NCBI GenBank assembly: GCA_964016885.1
Contig: OZ024744.1
Coordinates: 118,859,197-118,923,196 of the forward strand
Length of the DNA stretch: 64,000 nt
From: Eledone cirrhosa
Lineage: Eukaryota > Mollusca > Cephalopoda > Octopoda > Eledonidae
Direction: 5' to 3'
How positions within the stretch are numbered: position 1 is the first letter of the stretch; each line of letters starts with the position of its first letter. A model generated the notes under the pieces. That model did not search any database and was not told the DNA's origin. It was given only the letters and a program-made list of their open reading frames with translations. Below are positions 21,805-31,227 of this stretch, one piece after another. A program made the position numbers and the translations under genes.

Positions 21805-21985
21805 ACTCCATCTGGTGAGTGCTCTATCTGGTGAGAGTTTTCTCTTGTAAGAGCTTTATCTTGTAAGAGCTCCATCTGGTGAGACCTCCATCTTGTCAGA
21901 TCTCCATCTGGTGAGACCACCATCTTGTCAGATCTCCATCTGGTGAGACCACCATCTTGTCAGATCTCCATGTGGTGAGAGCTGC
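21805..21985. repeat. 17-18-bp minisatellite with 36-bp super-unit
   Basis: Units such as GAGCTCCATCTGGT and AGATCTCCATCTTGT alternate. At the right end a 36-bp pair (CAGATCTCCATCTGGTGAGA plus CCACCATCTTGT) repeats about three times. Non-coding, in intron 1. Confidence 0.8.
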
Positions 21986-22372
21986 ACTGATTTCATGTAT
22001 TAATATTTACATCTACTCTCAGGTCTTGAATAAAAAACATTATATATGACAAAAAAAGAACATAAGAAATCCCATATTTACAAACATACCCTATATAATT
22101 ACAGATTTCCCATCAACCCTGTTTACCCCCCCCCCCCTGGCTGTAACAATTTAAGCAAATGTCCCCCCACCCCATCCCCTCGTATTTGGGACCTGAGGAT
22201 ATATATCAACTGGTTTCATCTTGTTTTCTTATTCCTGGATGTTACTGCCTTTAGTTTAGAAATAAAGGCTCCAACTTCCAGTCCACTGTAGTACCTCGTG
22301 TAACACCCAGCAATAATACATCCAATAACAAGAGAAGATCAAACTAATCGATATGTAATATTTTTTAAAGCT

Positions 22373-22503
22373 GAAGGTAATCTTTATCACGCTGTAGGTG
22401 TCACCAATACAGTAAAGATGAAGGTAACCTTTATCACGCTGTAGGTGTCACCAATACAGTAAAGATGAAGGTAATCTTCATCACGCTCTAGGTGTCACCA
22501 ATA
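22373..22503. repeat. 47-bp triple tandem repeat
   Basis: Three near-identical copies starting at 22373, 22420 and 22467: GAAGGTAATCTTTATCACGC, then TGTAGGTGTCACCAATACAG. Lies 160 bp upstream of exon 2. Confidence 0.85.
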
Positions 22504-22659
22504 AAATTATCTCCCCTCAATACATAATGCAGTGTCAAAGGGAAGCAATTCATTAAAAAATTCATTGTGTTAAAGGTTAAAGTTTTTAAAACAAAAACAA
22601 ATGATGTGATTAACAATAAACTTATCTCAGACATTTAAATTTTGAAACATATTTTACAG

Positions 22660-22861
22660 AATACATTCCATGGACCACTGAAAATGTTTGGTAAAGTTTT
22701 GTACAAACAAATGCAAGAAGGGCATGTTGAAAAAGATCTTATAACAAAGGAACAATTTGTTAAAGCTGGAAAAGAAATATTAAACTTACATGATGTAAAT
22801 GACCAAAAGAAATACTATTTTCTCTTGTTTTCTTTAGAAAAACATACATTAACTAAAGATG
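22660..22861 (+). CDS. MEAK7: MEAK7/TLDC1-like TLDc protein, exon 2 (EF-hand-like region)
   Basis: Acceptor TATTTTACAG|A at 22659, donor GATG|GTAGG at 22862. Enters in phase 0 and leaves with one base over. Codes for residues 39-105: NTFHGPLKMFGKVLYKQMQ, then ITKEQFVKAGKEILNLHDVN and YYFLLFSLEKHTLTKDG. The 'xxKEQFxxxxxxxL...D...' pattern and following Phe-rich helix resemble the EF-hand-like region of MEAK7 (SQEQF... LLKG). The codons are free of stops between good splice signals, and the product continues without a break into exon 3. Odd point: only five bases after the exon an (ATT)n run begins, and an R4-like LINE follows, so the donor GTAGG is squeezed against repeats. Confidence 0.65.
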
Positions 22862-22866
22862 GTAGG

Positions 22867-22903
<37 letters not shown>
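22867..22903. repeat. (ATT)n microsatellite next to exon 2 donor
   Basis: About twelve ATT triplets, beginning five bases after the donor GT. It forms the left flank of the minus-strand R4-like LINE at 22905-25112. Confidence 0.9.
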
Positions 22904-22904
<1 letters not shown>

Positions 22905-25108
22905 AGTTGCATCTTGCTTTATGTTCATATGAGTTATCACCAAGTCACAACCAGTGACCTCAAGTGACAACAAGGTCTGCCATGTTCAAGAAAGAACATA
23001 CATACACACACATGCATCTTTAGGTGTTTAGACTTGTGATGTACTTATATTGACAGAATCTTCCTTAGTATATGGGCAGTTCCCTTTAGTACTATCTTTT
23101 GTATTTCTCCTATACGCGGGTTTCCTGGGATTTGCGATAAGTAATCATTAGACCCCTTAGGTATCATTCCCAGAGCGCCTACAACCACTGGTATTGTTTT
23201 AGTTCTCAATTTCCACATTTTTCCAATTTCTATCTCCAGGTCCTTATACTTGCTCAATTTTTCAAATGTTTTTATAGATACATTCTTGTCTATTGGAACG
23301 GACATATCAATTAGCAAGCATACCCTCTTTTTGAAGTCCTTCAATATTATATCAGGTGTATTTGCATCTATTTTTCGGTCTGTTTGGATGCTAAAGTTCC
23401 ACAAGATTGAGATGTGATCTTTTTCAAGTATGGGAGGTGGTTGATGCTCCCACCAATTCTTTTGATGGGGCAGGTCAAAATGCTTACACATTATCCAATG
23501 TATGTATTGTGCAGCTCTGTCATGCCTGTTTTGGTATTCGGTTGGAGCTATAGGACTGCACATTGAAATTATATGATCAATGGTCTCTGGTTGTTTTTTA
23601 CATACACGGCATAATGGGTTGCATCCATTTTTTATTATGTTGGCAGACACTGATCTTGTGCTGATATAATCAGTCCTTCAGTCTCCGATTTCAGTCTAGA
23701 GGATGCCAACCACTGATGGGTTAAAGTTTTGTCAACATCAGGATTGTTAGCTCTTTCTGGGTATTTTCCATACAGAGGCTTTTCTTGCCATTTCTTAGCC
23801 AGTTTCTGTAGCAGTTCTTTCTTTGCAGTTACTTTTACCTGCTTTGCTTTTTCTGTGTTTTTCATTTCAGCAGTAAATGGAACTTCTGAAATTTGTAGTC
23901 CATTACTGTATCTTTGTGCATCTTTTGTAATGGAGTATGATCTTTTGATGCTTTCGTGTTTCAAAACGAGTTTGATCATCCAATCATGTGATTCCCTTAG
24001 ATATGTAGATAATCCAATTGTTGCAGTTTTCAACGCAATATCTAACTGGATTAAACCACGTCCTCCTTCTTTCCTAGGGAGATATATTCTATCTATATTT
24101 GCCTTAGGGTGATGCATTCTGTGCATGGTTAAGAATTTTGTAATTTTTGTATTGAGCCTACGGATCTCTGTGCTTGACCAGTTGATGACATTGTAACTAG
24201 GTTACTACTGGTATGGCAAGCGTGATTATGGCATTGATCCTATTCCTTACATTCAATTCCGTTCTTAAGATTGCTCTTACTCTGCGGCAACATTCCTTCC
24301 TTATCCTCTCCCTCATTTTCGAAGTGCTTGATTCCGTCTCCTTCACAAACACCTAGATATTTGTAAGTTTCCTCTTGATCAAGTTCTCTTATCACATTCT
24401 CCCGATCAAGATTAATGTCTGAACTTTAACAGCAGCTTTCCTCTGGTGAACGTTGCTTTGGCGCATTTATCTAGTCCAAACTCCATTTTAATGTCATCAC
24501 TGAACTGCTTCACAGTGGATAATAGTCCTTGCAATTGTTCATCATTTTTTGCAAATAGTTTCAGGTCATCCATGTAGAATAAGTGATTAATGGTTTTGTC
24601 ATAGACTTTATATCCATGTTTTGTTTCATTGAGCATTTTACTTAATGGTATAAGTGCGATACAGAATAAAAGCAGTGATAAAGAGTCACCCTGAAAAATT
24701 CCACAATTAATATTAACTTCTCCAGCTTCCAGTGATTCTTTTTCACTATTCAAAAGGAGTGTCGTTTTCCATGTCTTCATACTGAATGACAAAAACCTCC
24801 TGACAACGGGAGATATTTTGAAAATCTCTAAACATTTTTCAAACCAACTGTGTGGCAAACTATCAAATGCTTTTTTATAATCTATCCAAGCAATCGATAG
24901 ATTTTTGTGTCTATTATGACAATCTTCCAGTATCATTTTGTTAACCAGAAGCTGATCCTTACAGCCATATGAGCCTCGTTTACACCCTTTCTGCTCATTG
25001 GGAAATAGGTCATTTGTTATCAGGTGGTCATATGTATATTCAGTTAGGACTGATGTTAACATTTTATACATTGTGGTCAAGCAAGTTATCGGTCTGCAAT
25101 TTTTGGGA

Positions 25109-25112
<4 letters not shown>
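22905..25112 (-). pseudogene. R4/Dong-like LINE (copy 1): RT, zinc knuckle and restriction-like endonuclease
   Basis: Minus-strand order: PKNCRPITCL (25110-25080), CKRGSYGCKDQLLVNKM, WIDYKKAFDSLPHSW (catalytic Asp), NCGIFQGDSLSLLLF, HLFYMDDLKLFA (catalytic box, about 24555-24590), IKMEFGLDKCAKATFTRG, a damaged stretch 24127-24410, YLPRKEGGRGLIQLD (24040-24090), a CCHC knuckle CRVCKKQPETIDHIISMC (23560-23615), WEHQPPPILEKDHI, TPDIILKDFKKRVCLLIDM (PD-x-D type nuclease, 23300-23360) and GTAHILRKILSI (about 23045-23080). A knuckle plus PD-(D/E)xK nuclease after the RT is the R2/R4 layout. At least two frame breaks. The 5' truncation lies at an (ATT)n run (25113-25142) and the 3' side at another (22867-22903). 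Confidence 0.85.
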
Positions 25113-25142
<30 letters not shown>

Positions 25143-25177
25143 GATTAATTCATCATCATCATCATTATTATTATCAT
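25113..25177. repeat. (TTA)n/(ATC)n microsatellite
   Basis: GTTATTATTATTATTATTAT and a following CATCATCATCATCATTATT run. Right flank of the R4-like LINE, left flank of a SINE. Confidence 0.9.
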
Positions 25178-25180
25178 TAG

Positions 25181-25585
25181 AGCAGAGGATTGGCAGCCTC
25201 GGTAGAGCATTGGACAACATGCAGCATAGTTATGGCCCTTTACATTCTGAGTTCAAGGTTAGCTTTACCTTCATTCTTACTGTGGCGATAAAATAAAATA
25301 CCAGTAACACACTGGGGTTGATTTAATTGACTTAACCCTTTAGCATTTACATAACTCTATATATACTATTATATTTTCATGGTAAAGGCTTTACCTCGCA
25401 TAATTATCTCACATAATATCGACTCTGTGAGATTTTGAAAGTATATATTTTGAGAACAATACCTTAACATCAGTTTGAGCAACCAGTTACAGCCAGTTTC
25501 ACAGAAAAAGGTAGAGAATTCTGGCCGGTTTGAACATTAAAGGGTTAACTCCCACCCCATACCTAAATAATAAACCATTATTGTT
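25181..25585 (+). mobile_element. tRNA-derived SINE, interrupted by a piggyBac MITE
   Basis: The 5' part is tRNA-like: TTGGCAGCCTCGGTAGAGC (A-box-like) and GAGTTCAAGG (B-box-like). Then the body TAGCTTTACCTTCATTCTTA and ACTGGGGTTGATTTAATTGAC. It resumes after the MITE with CTCCCACCCC, CCTAAAT and ACCATTATTG. The break is exactly at TTAA. Confidence 0.85.
25332..25548 (+). mobile_element. piggyBac-type MITE inside a SINE
   Basis: TTAA at 25332-25335 and 25545-25548 borders a 209-bp element starting CCCTTTAGCATTTACATAAC and ending GGTTTGAACATTAAAGGG. It is about 90% alike to the copy at 4053-4260. Removing it with one TTAA restores an uninterrupted SINE (GACTTAACTCCCACCCC), which is direct evidence for TTAA-targeted insertion. 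Confidence 0.92.
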
Positions 25586-25587
25586 AG

Positions 25588-26690
25588 TCTTATTTTTGTG
25601 TGCTATCGCTGCATTACCGAGCACAGCTCTGTGTACCTTGGCGATGTGCAGTCTGGTTTTTAGTGTTGTTTCTATTGTACTGAGAGTACTCTATATATGT
25701 GTGCAGTGCCTAGTAGTGCTATTTTCTGTATATATTTGTAAGTCCTGGGCTTTTGGTTATGTATCTATCTGTATAGTTTTAAAACCATTCCCAGACCACC
25801 TATTATTATTATAGGGGTTGTTTCTGTCTTCATCATCCACATTTGGGTTATTTCTACTTCTTGATCTTTATATTTGGCTAATTTCCCCATTTTCTAGGTA
25901 GATATTGTTATCTGTTTGAGTAGATATCTCCATATCACTTCATTTCTCTTTGTATTCCAATTTTCATCACATTTGCCTTCTTCACTTCCAACATCAATGG
26001 TTCAGTCATTCTTTATATAGCAGGCTACGTTATACTCTTCTGCTCTCACACATCCTTCACAACAGATGAGTCCTCTCCCTTCTCTCTTTCATCACAATTA
26101 TAATCTGTCAGCATCTCTCCTTTGATGGAAGGTTCTGTTCATTGTGAGTAACTTCCTCGTTTTTCTATCCAGGAGTTGTAACTCATCTCCTGTCCACGCA
26201 ACCACCCCAACACCATACCTTAGCAAAGATACTGCCCAAGTGTTAAGCACTTCATATTTATCTCTGCCATTTAACTTTTAGAATCAATCTCACTCTCCTA
26301 AAGTGTTTTTCTGCCAACCTCTCATTTCCTGCTCCAACAAGTTATCCTTTTCCCCAGTTGTCAGATATTTGTAGCCATTACCATCTATTATCTTCACAAC
26401 CTCTCCTCATTGTATTGCTCTCCACACATTTCACTGTGTCCCACTTCACAATAACTACACCACACACCACATTTCTCTAACACAAATTCCATTGAGATGT
26501 CCACTCTAAGACGATGCAGTGTGTCCATAAGGGGACTAATTTGGGGTTTGTCTTTTTCCATATAATTTCAGATCATCCATGAATAATAAATAATTGACCC
26601 TTTGCTGTTGTCCACTAAACTCATACCCTGCTTTAGTTCTTCTCTAGATTATCAAGGTCACCATGCACAGTACAAACCTTGTTCTTGCCA
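25588..26690 (-). pseudogene. R4/Dong-like LINE fragment (copy 3)
   Basis: Minus-strand pieces: MDTLHRLRVDISMEFVLEKC (26480-26540), GNGYKYLTTGEKDNL (26320-26390), WAVSLLRYGVGVVAW (about 26190-26245), DRKTRKL (about 26150), then KYKDQEVEITQMWMMKTET (25815-25875) and ALLGTAHI (about 25680). These match copy 1 in order, with a large deletion between the middle and the tail. A TTA run at 25803-25813 lies within the coding region, where copy 1 reads PVVVGALG. Inactive. Confidence 0.75.
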
Positions 26691-26702
26691 TTATTATTAT
26701 TA

Positions 26703-26923
26703 TGGTGGATTGGCAGTATCAGTAGACTGTCATGTAACATGCGATGTGGCATAGAGTTACGTCCCTTTGCAGTCTGAGTTAAAATTCCACTCAGGTTAAC
26801 TTTGCCTTTCATCCTTACGGGGGTTGATAAAATAAAGTACCAGTTAAACACTGGGGTTGATTTAATCAACTTTCCACTCCTCCAAAATTGTTGGCCTTGT
26901 GCCTAAATCAGAAACCATTATTA
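26703..26923 (+). mobile_element. tRNA-derived SINE
   Basis: GGATTGGCAGTATCAGTAGA start, CTTTGCCTTTCATCCTTACG body, CACTGGGGTTGATTTAATC, and GGCCTTGTGCCTAAATCAGA ending in ACCATTATTAAT. Preceded by an ATT run. Confidence 0.88.
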
Positions 26924-26925
26924 AT

Positions 26926-27150
26926 GGCAGTGGATTGGCAGTATTTGGTAGAACAGCAGACACCATGCTTCACAGCATAGAGTTATGGCCCTTTATATTC
27001 AGAGTCCCTACCCCACCAAGGTTAGCTTTGCCTTTCATCCTTACAGGGTCGATAAAATAAAGTACCAGTAATACACTGGGGTCAATTTAATTGACTTTCC
27101 ACTCCCACAAAGTTGTTTGCCTTGTACCTAAATCAGAAACCATTATTAAT
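26926..27150 (+). mobile_element. tRNA-derived SINE
   Basis: Directly follows the previous copy: CAGTGGATTGGCAGTATTTG, body CTTTGCCTTTCATCCTTACA, end CCTAAATCAGAAACCATTAT. Same orientation; a head-to-tail pair. Confidence 0.88.
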
Positions 27151-27219
27151 ATTGGCAGTATCGCTAGAGGGTCGGACGCCATGCTTTCCAGCATAGTTAC
27201 GTCCCTTTACAGGACATGT
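27151..27219 (+). mobile_element. tRNA-derived SINE, 3'-truncated
   Basis: Only the tRNA-like head is present: ATTGGCAGTATCGCTAGAGG to GTCCCTTTACAG. The sequence then leaves the SINE consensus and enters a TG/TA-rich stretch. Confidence 0.8.
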
Positions 27220-27257
27220 ATGTATGTGTGTGCTTGTATCTGTGGCTGTGTCTATGC

Positions 27258-27293
<36 letters not shown>

Positions 27294-27295
<2 letters not shown>

Positions 27296-27476
27296 GTTTC
27301 TACTTTTGGCACAAGGCCAGCAATTACCCGGTACATTACTGGTACTATATTTTATTGACCCCGTAAGGATGAAAGGCAAAGTTAACCTCGGCAGGATTTG
27401 AACTCAGAATGGCAAGGGCCGTAACTCTATGCATCAAAGCATGGCGTCCAATCCTCTACCGATACTGCCAATCCAA
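27294..27476 (-). mobile_element. tRNA-derived SINE, minus strand
   Basis: TTGTTTCTACTTTTGGCACA, then ACCCCGTAAGGATGAAAGGC, GAACTCAGAATGG and CTCTACCGATACTGCCAATC form the reverse complement of the plus-strand SINEs. A (TA)n run (27268-27292) borders it on the left. Confidence 0.88.
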
Positions 27477-27660
27477 ATACATTGTTACTTGCGTCCTCTC
27501 ACCAAAATAGCATCAGTTATTTCTTGTGAAAAAATTCATCATAACAAACCCTCACTCCACAGGCCCCTGGTTAAAACCAAGTAAATGTACAGGTATCCAA
27601 GGGAATAATCATGATAATGTTCATCATCATCATTTAACAGTCACTTTCCCTGCTAGGAAG

Positions 27661-27955
27661 GGTTAGACAGGTCTACATAGACCAAATCAGTACTGAAGTA
27701 GTGGCTACTGATCTCCCAGACAAACCAGGGATCTGTCATATCACCTATATTCCCAGCAGGGGTTAGACAGGTCTACATAGACCAAATCAGTACTGAAGTG
27801 GGGTACTGAACTCCCAGACAAACCAGGGATCTGTCATATCACCTATATTCCCAACAGGGGTTAGACAGGTCTACATAGACCAAATCAGTACTGAAGTGGG
27901 GTACTGATCTCCCAGACAAACCAGGGATCTGTTGTCTCACTTATGTACAGTTTCA
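27661..27955. repeat. Tandem triplicate of about 98-100 bp
   Basis: Copies start at 27661, 27761 and 27859 with GGTTAGACAGGTCTACATAG; the last third reads CAAACCAGGGATCTGTCATA. The first copy is preceded by a CATCATCATCATTTAACAG motif, a common dispersed repeat edge. Confidence 0.85.
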
Positions 27956-28185
27956 TGTTCTACCAAGTGCACAGAAAAGGTTGTCATGTCTTTGACACAA
28001 CTGAAGGGTTCTCCCAACCCCTTTTTTTAGCAAGCTTCCTATTACTCACCCCTTTACAGAGTGTACTGGGTGTGTTTATAGGGAGGTTGTCATGTCCTTG
28101 ACACAACTAGTAATAATGTGTATTGTGTAAAGTGATTAAGTGATACTATTAAGTCACATTGCATGTTTTGTATCTGTTATTGTAG

Positions 28186-28298
28186 ATAGCCGAGACCTCG
28201 TTGTTATTTGTTATGCTCTTGCTCTATCTCTGTCTTCAATACCATATACACCTTTTGAAAACAATGACGGGTCTCTTGACGCCATAGTGGACAGTATG
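28186..28298 (+). CDS. MEAK7: MEAK7/TLDC1-like TLDc protein, exon 3
   Basis: Acceptor TTATTGTAG|A at 28185, donor ATG|GTGAGT at 28299. The one base left from exon 2 (G) plus AT makes the first codon Asp. The exon then reads DSRDLVVICYALALSLSSIP, YTPFENNDGSLDAIVDSM and ends in phase 0. The hydrophobic run VVICYALALSLS is probably a buried helix rather than a membrane span, by analogy with MEAK7, where the matching region is helical. No stop in frame. The exact fit of phases 1/1 and 0/0 across 5-kb and 17-kb introns is the main evidence that it belongs to the same gene. Confidence 0.62.
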
Positions 28299-28520
28299 GT
28301 GAGTATTATAACCATTTAAACTCTTCACTTAAAATGCTATAAGATTTATGCTGTTTGATTTTGTTTATTTCAAATATCTTCATTTGTTGTGTGATAGAAT
28401 ATATAAACCAAAATTGCTGTTTTCATCATATCCTGGCAGATGTAACAGCAAATAATATAAGGTCTGTTGTTGGTACCAGTGAATTCAAAGGTATAGTCTT
28501 TAGTGGTGTATCATTACTAT

Positions 28521-28616
28521 AATAATTGTTTCTACTTTTGGCACAATGCCAGCAATTTCCCAGTGCATTACTGGTATTTTGTTTTATCGACCCTGTAAGG
28601 ATGAAAGGCAAAGTTA
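28521..28616 (-). mobile_element. tRNA-derived SINE, partial, minus strand
   Basis: Reverse complement of the SINE 3' half only: AATTGTTTCTACTTTTGGCA to GTAAGGATGAAAGGCAAAGT. The tRNA-like head is missing. Confidence 0.82.
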
Positions 28617-28837
28617 ATAATGTTAGTTATAACTTCAGTTAAATGGAAGCCATGAAAAGATGATATTGTCAGTAATGTGGAATACGTGACTGTGAAAATA
28701 GACTAAACTAATGTAATAGTTTACAATGGTGTAAGTACAACTTGTTAGCTACTATAGTGGGAACAGTTCAGCAAAACAGATGGGAGAGGTTGTCCAACTG
28801 TTTGTAACAGCCATTATTCATTAAATCTGAAACAAGA

Positions 28838-30155
28838 TTGTTAATGTTGACATTGGCATAGTATTATCATTGTTGACATTGACACAGTACTGTAGCTGTT
28901 GACATTGACACAGTGCTATCATTGGTGACATTGACGCAACACTGCCGCTGTTGACATTGGCACAGTACTGTAGTTGTTGACATTGACACAGTGCTATTGA
29001 TGTTGACATTGACACAGTACTGTTGTTGCTGACATTGGCACAGCACTATTGTTGTTGACATTGACACAGTGCTATTGATGTTGACATTGACACAGTACTG
29101 TCGTTGTTGACATTGACACAGTGCTGTTGCTGTTGACATTGACACAGTGCTGCCTTTGTTGACATTGACACAGTACTGTTGTTGACATTGGCACAGTACT
29201 GCCTCTGTTGACATTGACACAGTACTGTTGTTGTTGATATTGACACAGAACTGCCGAAGTTGACATTGACACAGTAATGTCGTTGTTGACATTGGCACAG
29301 CAATGTCGTTGTTGACATTGACACAGTAATGTCGTTGTTGACATTGACACAGCACTGTTGTTGTTGACATTGACACAATGCTGATGCTGTTGGCATTGAC
29401 ACAGTACTGTCAGTTATTGGCACACTGGTGTTACTGTTGACATTGGCACAGTACTGCCGTTGTGAGCATTGACACAATACTGTCATTACTGACATTGACT
29501 CAGTGCTGCCATTGACACATCGCTATCGTTGTTTACATTGACACAGTAGTCATTGTTGATATTGGTAGTACTGTCACTGTTGGCTTTGACACAGTAGTCA
29601 TTGTTGATATTGGTAGTACTGTCATTGTTGACATTGACCGTACTGTTGTTGTTGACATTGACACAGCACTGTAACTGTTGGCTTTGACACAGCACTGTCA
29701 TTGCTGACATTGACACAGCCCTGCCATTGTTGACATTGACACTACTGTAATTGTTGAGATTGACAGTACTTTCATTGCTGACATTGACACAGTAGCCATT
29801 GTTGACATTGGCGCAGTATTGGCGTTGTTGATATTGGCACAGTACTATCATTGTTGATATTGGCAGTACTGTCATTGTTGACATGGACACAGTACTGTCA
29901 TTGCCATTGACACAGCACTGTCATTGTTGACATGGACACAGTACTGTCATTGCCATTGACACAGCACTGTCATTGTTGACATGGACACAGTACTGTCATT
30001 GCCATTGACACAGCACTGTCATTGTTGACATGGACACAGTACTGCCATTGACACAACACTGTCATTGTTGACATTGACACAGTGCTGTCGTCGTTGACAT
30101 TGACACAGTACTGGCATTGTTGATATTGACATAAGACTATCGCTGTTGACATTGA
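28838..30155. repeat. 26-bp minisatellite in intron 3
   Basis: About 50 copies of a unit of about 26 bp, ATTGACACAGTACTGTTGTT plus GTTGAC, diverged by point changes. At 29885-30035 a 49-bp higher-order pair (ACATGGACACAGTACTGTCA plus TTGCCATTGACACAGCAC) repeats three to four times. As 26 is not divisible by three, the minus strand cycles through three open frames and gives a 26-residue repeat (STTTVLCQCQQ...). It ends about 130 bp before exon 4. Confidence 0.92.
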
Positions 30156-30283
30156 CCTTAAGATGATTGACTTTGATAAATGTTTAAGTTTTACTAAACA
30201 AATTTTCAGTTACAATCAATGGTCTGTAGACTATTTAGTTTTATTTGTTGATTTATTTTTTTTATATGTTTTTTCTTTTGCAG

Positions 30284-30415
30284 TTTGGTATTCAGAAAAA
30301 TATAAATTATCAAGAATTTATCTGCTGGATGGAGAAACACTGCCCACACATGTTTAGTAGTGTTCATGAATGGGTTATTTCGATTTTAACTGGCTCAAAG
30401 TCTCACATGGAAGAA
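30284..30415 (+). CDS. MEAK7: MEAK7/TLDC1-like TLDc protein, exon 4
   Basis: Acceptor with a T-rich tract, TTTTCTTTTGCAG|T at 30283; donor GAA|GTGAGT at 30416. Phase 0 at both ends, 44 codons: FGIQKNINYQEFICWMEKHC, then PHMFSSVHEWVISILTG. The 'xxYxxFxxWxxxxxPxxFxxxxxWV' pattern is the segment just ahead of the TLDc domain in MEAK7-type proteins, where a Trp-Val and a Pro-His pair are conserved. The donor is followed 17 bases later by the CTAG end of a Helitron (30433), so a transposon lies against the splice site. Confidence 0.65.
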
Positions 30416-30558
30416 GTGAGTTTTATGTAAAACTAGACCACCCCGCGACCCGTTGGGTCATGTTCACTTTAAAATATACACAAAATCTATATAATGCAAA
30501 ATGACATTGGAAAGCCAATATATATATATATACGTGTATGTGTGTGTGTATATGTACG

Positions 30559-30612
<54 letters not shown>

Positions 30613-31227
30613 GGTGTCTGTGGCCTATATACACTGGTTACAGACACCCACACACACACACAAGTTATAAGATACATATAATTTAATATTCAGTCACCAA
30701 ATTCAAGCTAGATACAGTAATGCTGTATTCGATTCTTTGAAGTCACCTGTCATAATTTCATTCAACAACACCACCAGCTCTCTCCCTCTCTCTCTCACAC
30801 AACCACTATCTGAGTTTGTATTCACATTTCAATGGTACCTTACTTTCAAAGTATTTTCCCATTATGCACTGATTTGGCTATTTATAAAGGTACCCGAAAA
30901 AAACCTGCGTATCTCGGGAACCCATGGTCCAATTTACGCGAAACTTGTCTTTTCACTGTATTATTCACAAGTATTATTCACAAGAAAATATCAAATCATT
31001 TTTCACTAATAGCTATCCAATCACTCCACTTCAAAATTCTTTTTTCTATATCTCTATGGATGCTTGACTGTTTGTTCTGAAAGATTTTTCTGCTTAAAAA
31101 GTTGCAATGTTAATGAAAAGCTGGTTTTATTTACAAAAATTTGAAAGAAATTATTCTTACTTGTCTTAGTTTTTCCTTTTCCTTTCATTTCTCACGTCAG
31201 AATCAACATTTTCTCATATTTATGCTG

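Noticed and set aside
22642..22932. Frame of 96 residues ending in a run of Ile
   Set aside because: The Ile run is the ATT microsatellite after the donor at 22862; only 22660-22861 is taken as exon.
28867..29495. Cys/Gln-rich repeat protein on the minus strand (CQCQQ)
   Set aside because: A 26-bp minisatellite cycling through three frames; the overlapping frames give the same words.
30245..30430. Short frame starting at a Met upstream of exon 4
   Set aside because: Its first third is intron sequence with the polypyrimidine tract; only the part after the AG at 30283 fits the gene.
30525..30605. (TA)n run as a promoter or TATA box
   Set aside because: A simple microsatellite of dozens of TA steps inside the Helitron, with no transcription start evidence.
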